The notes beneath the pieces were generated by a model. The model did not search any database. It was not told the DNA's origin and saw only the letters and a program-made list of their open reading frames with translations. A stretch of 64,000 bases of DNA from Pseudomonas sp. S30. Lineage in GTDB: Bacteria; Pseudomonadota; Gammaproteobacteria; Pseudomonadales; Pseudomonadaceae. Positions 24,881 through 34,044 of this stretch are shown here, in pieces. The first letter of the stretch is position 1, and each line of letters begins with the position of its first letter. The position numbers and the translations under genes were made by a program. Location: positions 1 to 64,000 of the forward strand of contig NZ_JACVTO010000019.1 of NCBI RefSeq assembly GCF_016518545.1. Direction: 5' to 3'.

Positions 24881-25213
24881 ATGAGTTTGAGCGAAGCGCG
24901 TTTCCACGACCTGGTCGACGCCACCCAACAGGCCCTGGAGGATCTGTTCGACGACACCGACCTGGATCTGGACATGGAGAATTCCGCAGGCGTGCTGACC
25001 GTCAAGTTCGACAACGGCAGCCAGCTGATCTTCAGCCGCCAGGAGCCGCTGCGCCAATTGTGGCTGGCCGACCGCTCCGGCGGCTTCCATTTCGACTACG
25101 ACGAAGAGAGCGGCAAGTGGGTCTGCGAGAAGAGCGAGGAACTGCTTGGCGAGATGCTCGAGCGCATCGTCTGGGAGCGGATCGGCGAGAAGCTGGACTT
25201 CGACGAGATCTGA
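24881..25213 (+). CDS. cyaY: frataxin-like protein CyaY
   Basis: 110 residues. An acidic helix (DATQQALEDLFDDTDLDLDMEN) followed by the beta sheet GVLTVKFDNGSQLIFSRQEPLRQLWLA and SGGFHFDYDEE is the frataxin fold. It binds iron and modulates IscS during Fe-S cluster assembly. The ATG at 24881 is the family start. It is divergent from lptM, and the DUF1289 gene follows one base after its stop codon. Confidence 0.96.
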   Translation: MSLSEARFHDLVDATQQALEDLFDDTDLDLDMENSAGVLTVKFDNGSQLIFSRQEPLRQLWLADRSGGFHFDYDEESGKWVCEKSEELLGEMLERIVWERIGEKLDFDEI

Positions 25214-25214
25214 G

Positions 25215-25436
25215 ATGAGCGAGCAGCCGCGACCGCCCAAGCCGCTCTACAGCAACGTCAGCCCGGCCGTACCCTCGCCGTGCATCGGCACCTGCCGCCT
25301 GGATGAGCGCCGGGTCTGCCTGGGCTGCCACCGGCCGGTGGAGCACATCCGCGAGTGGCGCTCGGCCGACGACCAGCGGCGTCGGGTCATCTGCCGCGAA
25401 GCCCTGGCGCTCGGAGCCTCGACCCCACGCGCTTGA
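25215..25436 (+). CDS. DUF1289 small cysteine-rich protein
   Basis: 73 residues with the DUF1289 pattern PSPCIGTCRLDERRVCLGCHRPVEHIREW, where four cysteines could bind a metal or Fe-S cluster. The ATG lies one base after the cyaY stop, so the two are translationally coupled. The function is unknown; coupling to frataxin hints at iron or Fe-S biology. Confidence 0.88.
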   Translation: MSEQPRPPKPLYSNVSPAVPSPCIGTCRLDERRVCLGCHRPVEHIREWRSADDQRRRVICREALALGASTPRA

Positions 25437-25645
25437 GTATTTGCCCGGCTGTGGTAGGGTCGAATCCGTGCTGGCCATGCCAGATGAATGTTCGAACCCC
25501 GCCCCTGGGGTATTGCCGTTGACCCGACGATGCCGGGGCCGCCAAGCGGCTCCAGGTGACGTGCAGGCCAATGGCAAGGGCCCATGGGCGGGGTTTTGCT
25601 TTGTCTGTGGCCCAGAATCCCCGTAGAAAGGAGTCCGACCGGATC
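25437..25645 (+). ncRNA. structured 5' leader of rnk
   Basis: AACCCCGCCC (25495-25504) pairs perfectly with GGGCGGGGTT (25586-25595) across about 80 nt that contain a second hairpin (GCCGC-CAA-GCGGC, about 25540-25552). The distal arm is followed by TTTT, so it could act as an attenuator. rnk begins 50 nt later. A conserved rnk-leader RNA is, to my recollection, catalogued for pseudomonads; this would be an instance. Confidence 0.55.
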
Positions 25646-26056
25646 ATGAGCGCCCAACCTTCCCTCATCCTCACCCGACTCGACGTGCAGCGTCTGGAGC
25701 GTCTGCTCGACAGCCTCGACGACAGCACCCCGGGTGTGCTCGCCCTGCAGGACGAGCTGGACCGCGCCGATCAGGTGGTCGGTCACGAGGACATCCCGGC
25801 AGGCGTGGTGACCATGAACTCGCGTGTGCACTGCCGTGAGCTGGCGACCGGCAAGGACTACCACCTCACCCTGGTGTATCCCAAGGACGCCGGTCCCGAG
25901 GGCAGCGTCTCGATCCTCGCGCCCATTGGCTGCGCGCTGCTGGGCCTGTCGGTGGGCGACGAGATCGACTGGCCCGCACCGGGCGGCAGGACCCTCAGGC
26001 TCAAGCTGCTGGCGGTCGACTACCAGCCCGAGGCTGCGGGTGATTTCGACCTGTAG
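25646..26056 (+). CDS. rnk: nucleoside diphosphate kinase regulator Rnk
   Basis: 136 residues. An N-terminal helical segment (LTRLDVQRLERLLDSL) is followed by the GreA/GreB-type C-terminal FKBP-like domain: VTMNSRVHCRELATGKDYHLTLVYP and ILAPIGCALLGLSVGDEIDW. Rnk binds RNA polymerase near the secondary channel and was named for its effect on nucleoside diphosphate kinase and alginate production. The ATG follows AAAGGAG. Its mRNA has a structured leader. It is convergent with the PLC-like gene. Confidence 0.93.
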   Translation: MSAQPSLILTRLDVQRLERLLDSLDDSTPGVLALQDELDRADQVVGHEDIPAGVVTMNSRVHCRELATGKDYHLTLVYPKDAGPEGSVSILAPIGCALLGLSVGDEIDWPAPGGRTLRLKLLAVDYQPEAAGDFDL

Positions 26057-26089
26057 CGCGGTTGGCGAGCAGGTCCTGCCGCACGCCTA

Positions 26090-26932
26090 TCAGCGTGCCT
26101 GGCTGGTGCGCAGCTGGCAGGCATGGATGCAGTTGTCGACGATCCGGCTGCGCAGCGACCAATCGGTATTGATGATGCGGAATTTCTGGATGTAGCTGTT
26201 CAGGTCCCGGGACTCGAACCACTCGTCGATCTTGTCGCTGAAGTCGTCCGGGCGGAACAGTTCGGCGAGGTTGTACTTGGCGCACTGGATGGCGCTCAAC
26301 TCCTGGCGACTGTCGTCCACTGGTGGCTGCTCGTCCATGAAGGCCTTCAACTTGGCGGCCGAGGGGGCGTTCTCGCCGATCCAGACCTGGCGCACGCCAG
26401 GCCAGTAGTCACCGCGGTCGTGGTGGTTGTAGGCGATCACGATGTTCTTGCCCGGGTGCTGGCTCCACAGCTCGTCCAGGGTCAGGTGGCTCAGCGAGTA
26501 AGGGATGAACATCGAACCGAAATGCCGGTTCATCGCATCACGCAGCCAACCATGTTCCTTTTCCCCGAAGCGCTCGAACTGATGGAAGTCGAGGATCACG
26601 ATCTCCTTGGCGTTGGCCGGGTCCTTGAAGAACTGCTTGAGCTGGTTGAGCACGTCGCCGAACAGGTTGCGACCTGAGCTGGTCATGTGGAACAGCTGGT
26701 AGCGATAGGCCTGATCCGGGGTGTATTCGTGGTAGGCCCTGACACGCAGGTCCAGCACACGAATGCCGCCGCGGACCTGGTCGATGCACGGCACGTCCTG
26801 GGTAAGCTCCTGGGCGACGACGCCTTCGACCTGTGTGTCCATGCCCGAGTCGTGACTGCCTGGCAGAATCAGCTCATGGATGCGCAAACGTCCAAGCTCC
26901 GGTGTCGCGCCCATCCAACATGCTTTGTTCAT
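26090..26932 (-). CDS. phosphatidylinositol-specific phospholipase C-like protein
   Basis: 280 residues resembling the X domain of PI-PLC: LILPGSHDSGMDTQ has the first catalytic histidine, GGIRVLDLRVRAY the metal/substrate Asp-Leu-Arg, and IVILDFHQFE a further conserved block. No signal peptide is visible, so it is presumably cytoplasmic or exported without cleavage. Family members cleave phosphoinositides or act on other phosphodiesters; bacterial ones can be virulence factors. It lies 77 bp downstream of cyaA on the same strand and may be read through from it. Confidence 0.8.
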   Translation of the reverse strand: MNKACWMGATPELGRLRIHELILPGSHDSGMDTQVEGVVAQELTQDVPCIDQVRGGIRVLDLRVRAYHEYTPDQAYRYQLFHMTSSGRNLFGDVLNQLKQFFKDPANAKEIVILDFHQFERFGEKEHGWLRDAMNRHFGSMFIPYSLSHLTLDELWSQHPGKNIVIAYNHHDRGDYWPGVRQVWIGENAPSAAKLKAFMDEQPPVDDSRQELSAIQCAKYNLAELFRPDDFSDKIDEWFESRDLNSYIQKFRIINTDWSLRSRIVDNCIHACQLRTSQAR

Positions 26933-27009
26933 GATCGTGCACTCCTGTGGTGAGAGTGCACGATGGTGCTTGGCCAGGCGCGGAGGCTGCAGCGGGAACC
27001 GGTGCAGGG

Positions 27010-29865
27010 TCAGGGCTGGATCGTACGCTGATGCGATTGCAGGCCGTCGTTGAGCGCCATTTCCAGTGCCGTCTTGTGCTGCAGCAGGGTGATGGTCGAG
27101 CTCGGCCGCTCGCCATCGGGGCCCGAGAGATCCAGGTCTGTCAGGTAGCAGCGGTAGTGACCGGCGCTGCGGCGCTGTTCGACGATCTGCCGGGCGACCA
27201 CGGCATACAGCTGATCCCCGTACTCCAGCTCAGAGAACTCCAGTTGGTCGCAATACAGGGTGACATGGCTGCCCTGGGCCGCATCGGCCTGGACGATGGC
27301 CTGCACCTCGTAGCCGGGCTGAGCCTGGTCGACCGCCGGGGCCGGGCGTGGCTCCAGGCTGCGTGCCTTGCCCGGCCCGTCGGGCAGCAGTTGCTGATAG
27401 CGTACCTCCAGCTCCGCCTGCTGCTGGCCATCGACCGGCAAACGAGCCTTGCGACGCGTGGCCAAGGCGTCGAAAAAGCGCTGCAAAGGCAGCAGCAGAT
27501 GGCTTTCGTCCTGCCCTGGCACCTGCTGCTGCCACAGCGCGTCGTGTTCATCGAGGACATAGAGGTCGGCCCGGCTTTCGTGCAGGCGATAAAACACCTG
27601 GATGCACCCTGGGCGTCCCTCGGCCAGTACCAGCGCCAGGTCATGATCGGTGAGGGCCCCAGGGTCCAGGTGCAACGGGCTGTAGCGATGGCGTTCCTGG
27701 CCGAGGTAGGCGAGCACCGCCTCGTGCTGCTCCAGGGTGGTCAGGCAGACCTGGTCCGGGGCGAACTCGAGCACATGGGTGTGATGGGCCACCTGCAGCA
27801 AGTAGCGGTGCCCCAGGTCCTGTTCCAGCAGGCCCTGGGCCGTGTCGAACAGCGCCTCGACCCGCTGGGCGATGGCCTGGGCGCGGTTGTGGCAGAAACA
27901 CCGCACGCTCAGGCGCGGACGCGGGGCGCGGCGGCTGCGGCTGCCGAGAAAGTCGCGCAGGCAGCGCATCAGCGCGTGTTCGCCGTCATAGCGCTGTACC
28001 AGCACTTCGTTCCAGCTGTTGAGGGTCACCTGATCGAGGGTCAGCACCAGGTTGTCGCGCACGCCGGCGTAGCTCAGCGAATCGGTGCGCTCGGTGGTCA
28101 TGAGGATGTTCAGGTCGCGGTGCTGGCGCAGCGGATCCAGGCCGACGTTCACCAGCAGCAATACTTCATCGGCCACGCTCGGTTGCAGGAGGTCGATGTC
28201 GCTGGGGTTCGGCAGCGGCAGGGGCAGGCTCTGCTGCAGGCTGCCCAGCAGGTTGAACAGCTCGAACTCGCTCAGGTCGCTGACACCTGGGTGCAAGGCC
28301 AGGCGGGTAGTGGTGTCGATCACGCCATTGCGGTGCGCCCAGGCCAGCAGCTCGACCAGCTCGCGGCAGCGCTTGATCGGGGTGAACTGTTCCCACTCAT
28401 GCACGGCCAGATTGCCTGTGTACAAGGCCCACAGGAAGGTGCCAGGCTCCTTGCGATTGGCTGACTGGACCAGGGTGAGGGTATCTTCGGCGATATCCGG
28501 CGCGATGCCGGGGTTGATCGCTTCGATCTTCCCGGCGCGGCGCTCGAAGGCGGCGTGCAGGCGGCGACCGAGTACGTTGAGGTCGCGCTGCTCGGCCCGG
28601 CTGCCGCCCCCCAGGTCGCGGGCGAAGCGGCTGATGAAGCGGTAGCTGAAGGTCAGTTCGGCCACCAGCTCGCGACGCTCCAGCGCGACCTGGCGGACTT
28701 TCCACTCGCTGCGGGCGTCGAGCAGGGCCAACTGCCGCTCGGTCCACCCCCATTCCTGCACCAGGCCGGCGAGCAGGCGCTGCCGCCAGCCGTCACGCGT
28801 GGTGCGGCTGAGCTTGCCGTTCACCTTCAGGTACAGGCTGCGCCGCACCCGCTCCAGGCGGGTCTGTTCGCCACGCTGTTGCAGGTAGTGCTCGATGCGC
28901 CGGTAGACCATCACGTAGGGGTCCAGCTGGTCCAGGTCCAGGCAGTTGGCGAATATCGCCCGTTTGTAATCCAGGCTCAGGCAGCGCACCTGCGGGTGCT
29001 CGCTGGCATAGACCTCGGTCAGCAGCAGCTTGAGCAGCGACTTGTAGGGCGAGTCGATGGCCTTGAACAGTTGCCACAGCCCTGCACCGATGAACTCGCG
29101 GGCCGGGATCTGCGCCAGATGGCCCAGGTCCAGCTGGCCCTGGGCGGCGATGAAGCGCTTGGCCAGCAGGGTGCGGGTGTAGTCCCGGTAGTTGCACTCT
29201 TCGTAGATCGGCACCAGCCACCAGAGGGGTGTGCGCCCGGCCAGCCAGATCGCCGTGCGGTAGAACTCGTCGAGCAGCAGATAATGCTGAGTGGTGCCGC
29301 AGTCATCGGAACCGAGCACGCCGTCGCGCTCGCCCTGGGCGAAGCGCTGCGGCTCGATCAGAAACAGATGCGCCTCGCTGCCCTGGGTTCGCGCCCAGGC
29401 TTCGATCAGCTGGCACTTGCGGCGCAACTCGCCCAGGGCCTCATCGGCCAGGTCCGGCGCATGACAGACCCACAGGTCCATGTCGCTCTGCTCGGCCTGG
29501 GCCAGGGTGCCCAGGCTACCCATCAGAAACAGCCCGTGGATCGGCTGCGGCGCGCTGGCCGTGCGCGCCTTGCAGGCGAAGGCGCGCGCCAGGCGCTGCG
29601 CCTCGGCGAGCACGTCGGCGTCTGGTTCGAAGCCGGCCACGCCCGCAGGGGTGGTGCCCGAGACATAGCCCGGCAGCAGCGGATGGTTGACGTGCAGGAG
29701 CAGGGGCAGGAGCTTGAGCACCCCCTGCTGACGGCCGGACAGGCCCTCCAGGGCCCGCGCCAGACGACCCTGATTGACGTGCAGGAAACGTTTGCGCAGG
29801 GTCGCGAGCACCTTGCGGTCGATACCTTGGTCCAGGTCGGGGCGGATTTCGTGGGGCGGGTGCAT
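27010..29865 (-). CDS. cyaA: class I adenylate cyclase
   Basis: 951 residues, full length for class I enzymes. The catalytic N-terminal half carries LFLMGSLGTLAQAEQSDMDLWVCH, a nucleotidyltransferase GS...DxD centre, and the C-terminal half is the regulatory region seen in enterobacterial CyaA. It produces cAMP for Crp/Vfr-type regulation. The start MHPPHEIRPDLDQGIDRKVL fits the family. It is followed by the PLC-like gene. Confidence 0.96.
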   Translation of the reverse strand: MHPPHEIRPDLDQGIDRKVLATLRKRFLHVNQGRLARALEGLSGRQQGVLKLLPLLLHVNHPLLPGYVSGTTPAGVAGFEPDADVLAEAQRLARAFACKARTASAPQPIHGLFLMGSLGTLAQAEQSDMDLWVCHAPDLADEALGELRRKCQLIEAWARTQGSEAHLFLIEPQRFAQGERDGVLGSDDCGTTQHYLLLDEFYRTAIWLAGRTPLWWLVPIYEECNYRDYTRTLLAKRFIAAQGQLDLGHLAQIPAREFIGAGLWQLFKAIDSPYKSLLKLLLTEVYASEHPQVRCLSLDYKRAIFANCLDLDQLDPYVMVYRRIEHYLQQRGEQTRLERVRRSLYLKVNGKLSRTTRDGWRQRLLAGLVQEWGWTERQLALLDARSEWKVRQVALERRELVAELTFSYRFISRFARDLGGGSRAEQRDLNVLGRRLHAAFERRAGKIEAINPGIAPDIAEDTLTLVQSANRKEPGTFLWALYTGNLAVHEWEQFTPIKRCRELVELLAWAHRNGVIDTTTRLALHPGVSDLSEFELFNLLGSLQQSLPLPLPNPSDIDLLQPSVADEVLLLVNVGLDPLRQHRDLNILMTTERTDSLSYAGVRDNLVLTLDQVTLNSWNEVLVQRYDGEHALMRCLRDFLGSRSRRAPRPRLSVRCFCHNRAQAIAQRVEALFDTAQGLLEQDLGHRYLLQVAHHTHVLEFAPDQVCLTTLEQHEAVLAYLGQERHRYSPLHLDPGALTDHDLALVLAEGRPGCIQVFYRLHESRADLYVLDEHDALWQQQVPGQDESHLLLPLQRFFDALATRRKARLPVDGQQQAELEVRYQQLLPDGPGKARSLEPRPAPAVDQAQPGYEVQAIVQADAAQGSHVTLYCDQLEFSELEYGDQLYAVVARQIVEQRRSAGHYRCYLTDLDLSGPDGERPSSTITLLQHKTALEMALNDGLQSHQRTIQP

Positions 29866-29986
29866 GACGGGCTCGGGCGTCGGTGTGCGCCGGCGAGTGT
29901 AACCTGAGCCACGGCAATGGTTAAGGCTGCTGGCGTGGAATTGGCGTCATTGCGCTGGCGTCGGCGCGCGGGCTGTAGCGGGGTGG

Positions 29987-30016
29987 GGCTCCTTCACGAT
30001 GGGGCATGAAGGAGCC
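29987..30016. terminator. hairpin downstream of the TIGR02647 gene
   Basis: A perfect 10-bp stem GGCTCCTTCA / TGAAGGAGCC with a 10-nt loop lies 10 bp past the stop of the minus-strand gene. There is no good T-run on the minus strand, so it may act as a mRNA end or a weak terminator. Confidence 0.5.
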
Positions 30017-30025
30017 AGGCCATTT

Positions 30026-30271
30026 TCAGGCTGGCTGCGGGGCCTTGAGGATGTTCAGCAGCAGTTGCACGCTCTCGACCGCATCGTGGCCGAGGCTGGT
30101 CAGGTAACCGCCATCCGGCTGGTCGGTGAGCTGCTTGTCGTGAAGGCGTCGGGCGGCGGCGATGAGCGAGGGCGAAGCGTTGGCGTGAATCTTGATGCCT
30201 TCCTGGCTGCTGTCCAGGTTGAACAGGGCGAGCACTTCCAGTTCGGCGATCAGATCGGGGGTGAAGGACAT
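30026..30271 (-). CDS. TIGR02647-family small protein
   Basis: 81 residues beginning MSFTPDLIAELEVLALFNLDSSQEGIK, the pattern of a small conserved Pseudomonas/Vibrio family of unknown function. The ATG has an AGGAG site. No catalytic motif or membrane segment is visible. It follows a second small acidic gene on the same strand after 45 bp. Confidence 0.82.
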   Translation of the reverse strand: MSFTPDLIAELEVLALFNLDSSQEGIKIHANASPSLIAAARRLHDKQLTDQPDGGYLTSLGHDAVESVQLLLNILKAPQPA

Positions 30272-30316
30272 GGGCGACTCCTGACTTCCAGACGAGGATG
30301 GAAGTCAGGAGTGTAG

Positions 30317-30622
30317 TCAGACTTGTTCGTCGTCGCCTTGATTTGCCTCAGGTGGCAGCTCCGGCAGGGCGCGCAGGGCGTCTTCGTACCACTGGGTATC
30401 GAATGCGCGATCTTCGCCGAGCAGTGCGTCGATCTCGATGGCCAGCACGTGGGCCATGAGGTTGAGGATGTCCTCGCGAGCGTAGCCCACCAGGCTCAGC
30501 TTGTTGTAGGTGGCCTTGGCAGCCGGTGGATTGCCGCTTTCGATCTGGTTCTCGATGGCCTGGGTCAGGGTCGCTTCGGCGAAGTCTTCGTCGTCGTTGT
30601 CGAGGTCGGTGGGTTCGCTCAT
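30317..30622 (-). CDS. conserved hypothetical acidic protein
   Basis: 101 residues, acidic at both ends (DLDNDDEDFAEAT and PPEANQGDDEQV), with a helical middle (NKLSLVGYAREDILNLMAHVLAIEI). Start ATG at 30622 with AGGAG upstream. I do not recognise the family. The order next to cyaA and the TIGR02647 gene looks like the conserved Pseudomonas core. Confidence 0.85.
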   Translation of the reverse strand: MSEPTDLDNDDEDFAEATLTQAIENQIESGNPPAAKATYNKLSLVGYAREDILNLMAHVLAIEIDALLGEDRAFDTQWYEDALRALPELPPEANQGDDEQV

Positions 30623-30782
30623 GGCGCTGCTCCTGTGGGCTCTGGTGAACGGGGCGCACAGTGTGACACGCCTGCACGGGCAATGTCCGGTCATCGACCG
30701 GCCCGATGATGCTGGTCAGTGCGGGCGAGTACGGCTATAACAGCCGGGCCATCCCCTCACACGGCCTGGAGGCTGTCATCCC

Positions 30783-31442
30783 ATGCTCAAGCTTTACGGA
30801 TTCGCGGTCAGCAACTACTACAACATGGTCAAGCTGGCCCTGATGGAAAAAGGCGTGCCGTTCGAAGAGGTCCTGTTCGTTTCCGGGCAGACCCCGCAGG
30901 TGCTGGCGGTCAGCCCGCGCGGCAAGGTGCCGGTGCTGGAGACCGAGCATGGCTTTATCAGCGAGACCAGCGTGATTCTCGACTACATCGAGCAGACCCA
31001 CCCCGAGCACCCCCTGCTGCCGCGCGAGCCGTTCGCCTGCGCCAAGGTGCGCGAGCTGCTCAAGGAGATCGAGCTGTACATCGAGCTGCCGGCCCGGACC
31101 TGCTATGCCGAGGCATTCTTCGGCCAAGCGGTGGAGCCGCTGGTCAAGGAAAAGGCGCGCGCCGACCTGCTGGCCGGCTTCGCCACGCTCAAGCGCAATG
31201 GCGCGTTCGCCCCGTACGTGGCGGGGGAGCGCATGACCCTGGCAGACCTGATGTTCTGCTTCTCGGTGGACCTGGCCTGTGCGGTGGGCAAGAAAGTGCT
31301 TGGCATCGATTTCCTCGCCGACTTCCCCCAGGCGGCGGCCCTGCTCGCGCAACTGCAGGGCAATGCGCACGTGGTGAAGATCGCCGCCGACAAGAACGCG
31401 GCCATGCCGGCGTTCCAGGAAATGATCAGGAACAAGCGCTGA
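30783..31442 (+). CDS. glutathione S-transferase family protein
   Basis: 219 residues with the thioredoxin-like N-terminal domain (MLKLYGFAVSNYYNMVKLALMEKG, VSPRGKVPVLETEHGFISETSVILDYIE, containing the cis-proline and the glutathione-binding ES) and the helical C-terminal domain with MTLADLMFCFSVDLA. The Ser/Tyr of SNYYN could be the thiol-activating residue. It probably conjugates or reduces a small electrophile; the substrate is unknown. A GGAGG site precedes the ATG. It is convergent with argH. Confidence 0.9.
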   Translation: MLKLYGFAVSNYYNMVKLALMEKGVPFEEVLFVSGQTPQVLAVSPRGKVPVLETEHGFISETSVILDYIEQTHPEHPLLPREPFACAKVRELLKEIELYIELPARTCYAEAFFGQAVEPLVKEKARADLLAGFATLKRNGAFAPYVAGERMTLADLMFCFSVDLACAVGKKVLGIDFLADFPQAAALLAQLQGNAHVVKIAADKNAAMPAFQEMIRNKR

Positions 31443-31448
31443 GTCGAA

Positions 31449-31469
31449 CGGGGCCGCTGGCCGGCCCCG
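31449..31469. terminator. hairpin between convergent GST gene and argH
   Basis: Stem CGGGGCC / GGCCCCG with a 7-nt loop in the 39-bp gap between the two convergent stop codons. There is no T-run; probably a bidirectional end. Confidence 0.5.
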
Positions 31470-31481
31470 CCTGCCCGCCGC

Positions 31482-32876
31482 TTAGCGTGCCGCGAGCAAG
31501 GCCCTGCCGCGGGCTACCGCAGCGCGCACCTGGGCCGGTGCCGTACCGCCGATGTGGTCGCGGGCGTTCACCGAGCCTTCCAGGGTGAGTACCGCGAAGA
31601 CGTCCTGCTCGATCTGGTCGCTGAAACGACGCAGTTCTTCCAGGCTCATCTCGGCCAGGTCCTTGCCCGAGTCCACGCCGTACTTCACCGCATGGCCAAC
31701 GATCTCGTGGCAGTCACGGAAAGGCAGGCCGCGGCGCACCAGGTAATCGGCCAGGTCGGTGGCGGTGGAGAAGCCGCGCAGCGCCGCCTCGCGCATGATC
31801 GCATGGCGTGGCTTGATCGCCGGGATCATGTCGGCGAAGGCGCGCAGCGAGTCGCGCAGAGTGTCGGCGGCGTCGAACAGCGGCTCCTTGTCTTCCTGGT
31901 TGTCCTTGTTGTAGGCCAGCGGCTGGCCCTTCATCAGGGTCAGCAGGCCGGTCAGCGCGCCGAACACCCGGCCGGTCTTGCCGCGCACCAGCTCGGGCAC
32001 GTCCGGGTTCTTCTTCTGCGGCATGATCGAGCTGCCGGTGCAGAAGCGGTCGGGCAGGTCGATGAACTGGAACTGGGCGCTGGTCCACAGCACCAGCTCT
32101 TCGGAGAAGCGCGACAGGTGCATCATCGCCACGCTGGCGGCAGCGCAGAATTCGATGGCGAAGTCGCGGTCGGACACGCCGTCCAGCGAGTTGCCGGACA
32201 CCGCTTCGAAGCCCAGCAGCTTGCAGGTCAGCTCGCGGTCGATCGGGTAGGTGGTGCCGGCCAGCGCGGCGCTGCCAAGGGGCATGCGGTTGGCACGCTT
32301 GCGGCAGTCGACCAGACGCTCGTGATCGCGGCTGAGCATTTCGAACCAGGCCAGCAGGTGATGCCCGAAGGTGACCGGCTGGGCCGTCTGCAGGTGGGTG
32401 AAGCCGGGCATGATGGTCTCGGCTTCGCGCTCGGCCTGCTCCAGCAGCCCCTGCTGCAGGCGGGTGATCTCGTCCAGGATCAGGTCGATCTCATCGCGCA
32501 GCCACAGGCGGATATCGGTGGCCACCTGATCGTTGCGGCTACGGCCGGTGTGCAGTTTCTTGCCGATCACGCCAATGCGGTCGGTGAGGCGCGCCTCGAT
32601 GTTCATGTGCACGTCTTCCAGGTCGACGCGCCAGTCGAACTGGCCGGCCTCGATTTCGCCCTGGATGGTGTTCAGCCCTTCGATGATCGCGTCGCGCTCG
32701 GCCTCGGTCAGCACGCCGACCTGCGCCAGCATGCTGGCGTGGGCGATGGAACCCATGATGTCATGACGATACAGGCGCTTGTCGAAATCGACCGAGGCGG
32801 TGAAGCGGGCGACGAAAGCGTCGACGGGCTCGCTGAAGCGGCCGCCCCAGGACTGGTTGGTCTTGTCGGTGCTCAT
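31482..32876 (-). CDS. argH: argininosuccinate lyase
   Basis: 464 residues of the fumarase/aspartase superfamily. The signature GSSIMPQKKNPD is present, with HTGRSRNDQVATDIRLW and TAQPVTFGHHLLAW as the other active-site regions. It splits argininosuccinate into arginine and fumarate. The start at 32876 (MSTDKTNQSWGGRFSEP) matches the family; the in-frame extension to 32921 is rejected. It is divergent from algR across a 308-bp gap. Confidence 0.97.
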   Translation of the reverse strand: MSTDKTNQSWGGRFSEPVDAFVARFTASVDFDKRLYRHDIMGSIAHASMLAQVGVLTEAERDAIIEGLNTIQGEIEAGQFDWRVDLEDVHMNIEARLTDRIGVIGKKLHTGRSRNDQVATDIRLWLRDEIDLILDEITRLQQGLLEQAEREAETIMPGFTHLQTAQPVTFGHHLLAWFEMLSRDHERLVDCRKRANRMPLGSAALAGTTYPIDRELTCKLLGFEAVSGNSLDGVSDRDFAIEFCAAASVAMMHLSRFSEELVLWTSAQFQFIDLPDRFCTGSSIMPQKKNPDVPELVRGKTGRVFGALTGLLTLMKGQPLAYNKDNQEDKEPLFDAADTLRDSLRAFADMIPAIKPRHAIMREAALRGFSTATDLADYLVRRGLPFRDCHEIVGHAVKYGVDSGKDLAEMSLEELRRFSDQIEQDVFAVLTLEGSVNARDHIGGTAPAQVRAAVARGRALLAAR

Positions 32877-33184
32877 GGATCCACTCATTGAAGGCGTGAA
32901 TGAAAAAGGGGTGCCGATCATAGCAGGGTTGGGCGGCCCTTCGCTGGACGACGGTCGCCGCGATGGCCGTTATGCGGTACGTGAAGGGCGCTTCAGGATA
33001 TTCAGCGATTGAACGGCAGCGTTCCACGGACCGTCTACAGTTGCACAGAGGGCTGGCAGCGTTTGTGCCGGTCCAGTGAATCTTTGGCCTTCGCATGGGT
33101 CTTTAGCGTGACCGCGACCACGGTCCACCGACTCCTGTCACGCACTTCCACCTTGCGAGACTTACTCAGGAATCCAGCGCAATT
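32877..33184. promoter_or_regulatory. argH/algR divergent intergenic region
   Basis: 308 bp with no credible ORF. In P. aeruginosa the sensor gene algZ (fimS) sits between argH and algR; there is no trace of it here. Promoters for both genes must lie inside, but I could not assign -35/-10 boxes with confidence. Confidence 0.5.
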
Positions 33185-33925
33185 ATGAATGTCCTGATCG
33201 TTGACGATGAACCCCAGGCACGTGAACGCCTGAGCCGCCTGCTTGGCGAGCTGGAAGGCTACAAGGTGCTGGAACCCAGTGCCACCAATGGCGAGGAAGC
33301 CCTGGCACTGATCGACAGCCACAAGCCGGACGTCGTGCTGCTCGACACGCGCATGCCAGGCCTGGATGGCCTCCAGGTGGCGGGCCGTCTGTGCGAGCGC
33401 GAGACGCCACCGGCGGTGGTGTTCTGCCTGGACGACGATGAACTGGAAGCGTTCGGCCATAGCACCCTGAGCCATATCGGCCGGGCACCGGAACCCCAGG
33501 CGCTGCGCGAGGCCTTGCGTCGGGCGGAGAAACCCAATCGCGCCCAGTTGGCCGCGCTTACCCGGCCTGCCGTGGAAGCGGGCGGTGGTCCGCGCAGCCA
33601 CATCAGTGCGCGCACGCGCAAAGGCATCGAGCTGATCCCACTGAGCCAGGTGGTCTACTTCACCGCCGACCAGAAGTACGTCACCCTGCGTCACGAGTCG
33701 GGCGAGGTGCTGCTGGACGAGCCGCTCAAGTCGCTGGAGCACGAGTTCGGTGATCGTTTCGTGCGCATCCATCGCAACGCGCTGGTGGCCCGCGAACGCA
33801 TGGAGCGCTTGCAGCGCAACCCACTGGGGCACTTCCAGCTGTTTCTCAAGGGTTACGACGGTGACCCGCTGACCATCAGCCGTCGGCACGTGGCCGGCAT
33901 CCGCAAGATGATGCAAGAGCGCTGA
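33185..33925 (+). CDS. algR: LytTR response regulator AlgR
   Basis: 246 residues. The receiver domain has acidic pair D7/D8, phospho-acceptor D54 in VLLDTRMPGLDG, and a C-terminal LytTR DNA-binding domain (LIPLSQVVYFTADQKYVTLRHESGEVLLDEPLKSLEHEF). AlgR controls alginate, twitching and virulence genes in P. aeruginosa, where AlgZ/FimS is its kinase. It is followed by hemC, the normal order. The missing adjacent kinase gene means phosphorylation, if used, depends on a distant or non-cognate kinase. Confidence 0.95.
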   Translation: MNVLIVDDEPQARERLSRLLGELEGYKVLEPSATNGEEALALIDSHKPDVVLLDTRMPGLDGLQVAGRLCERETPPAVVFCLDDDELEAFGHSTLSHIGRAPEPQALREALRRAEKPNRAQLAALTRPAVEAGGGPRSHISARTRKGIELIPLSQVVYFTADQKYVTLRHESGEVLLDEPLKSLEHEFGDRFVRIHRNALVARERMERLQRNPLGHFQLFLKGYDGDPLTISRRHVAGIRKMMQER

Positions 33926-34044
33926 GCACCCTCCCGCGTACCGGCCGCAGCCAGGGATGGCCAGGCCTTGCGATGATCTGGATCTGCTAGGCACCGCGGC
34001 CAAGCTGTTATCATCGACAGCATTTCCCCGCTTCGGTGCGTCAG

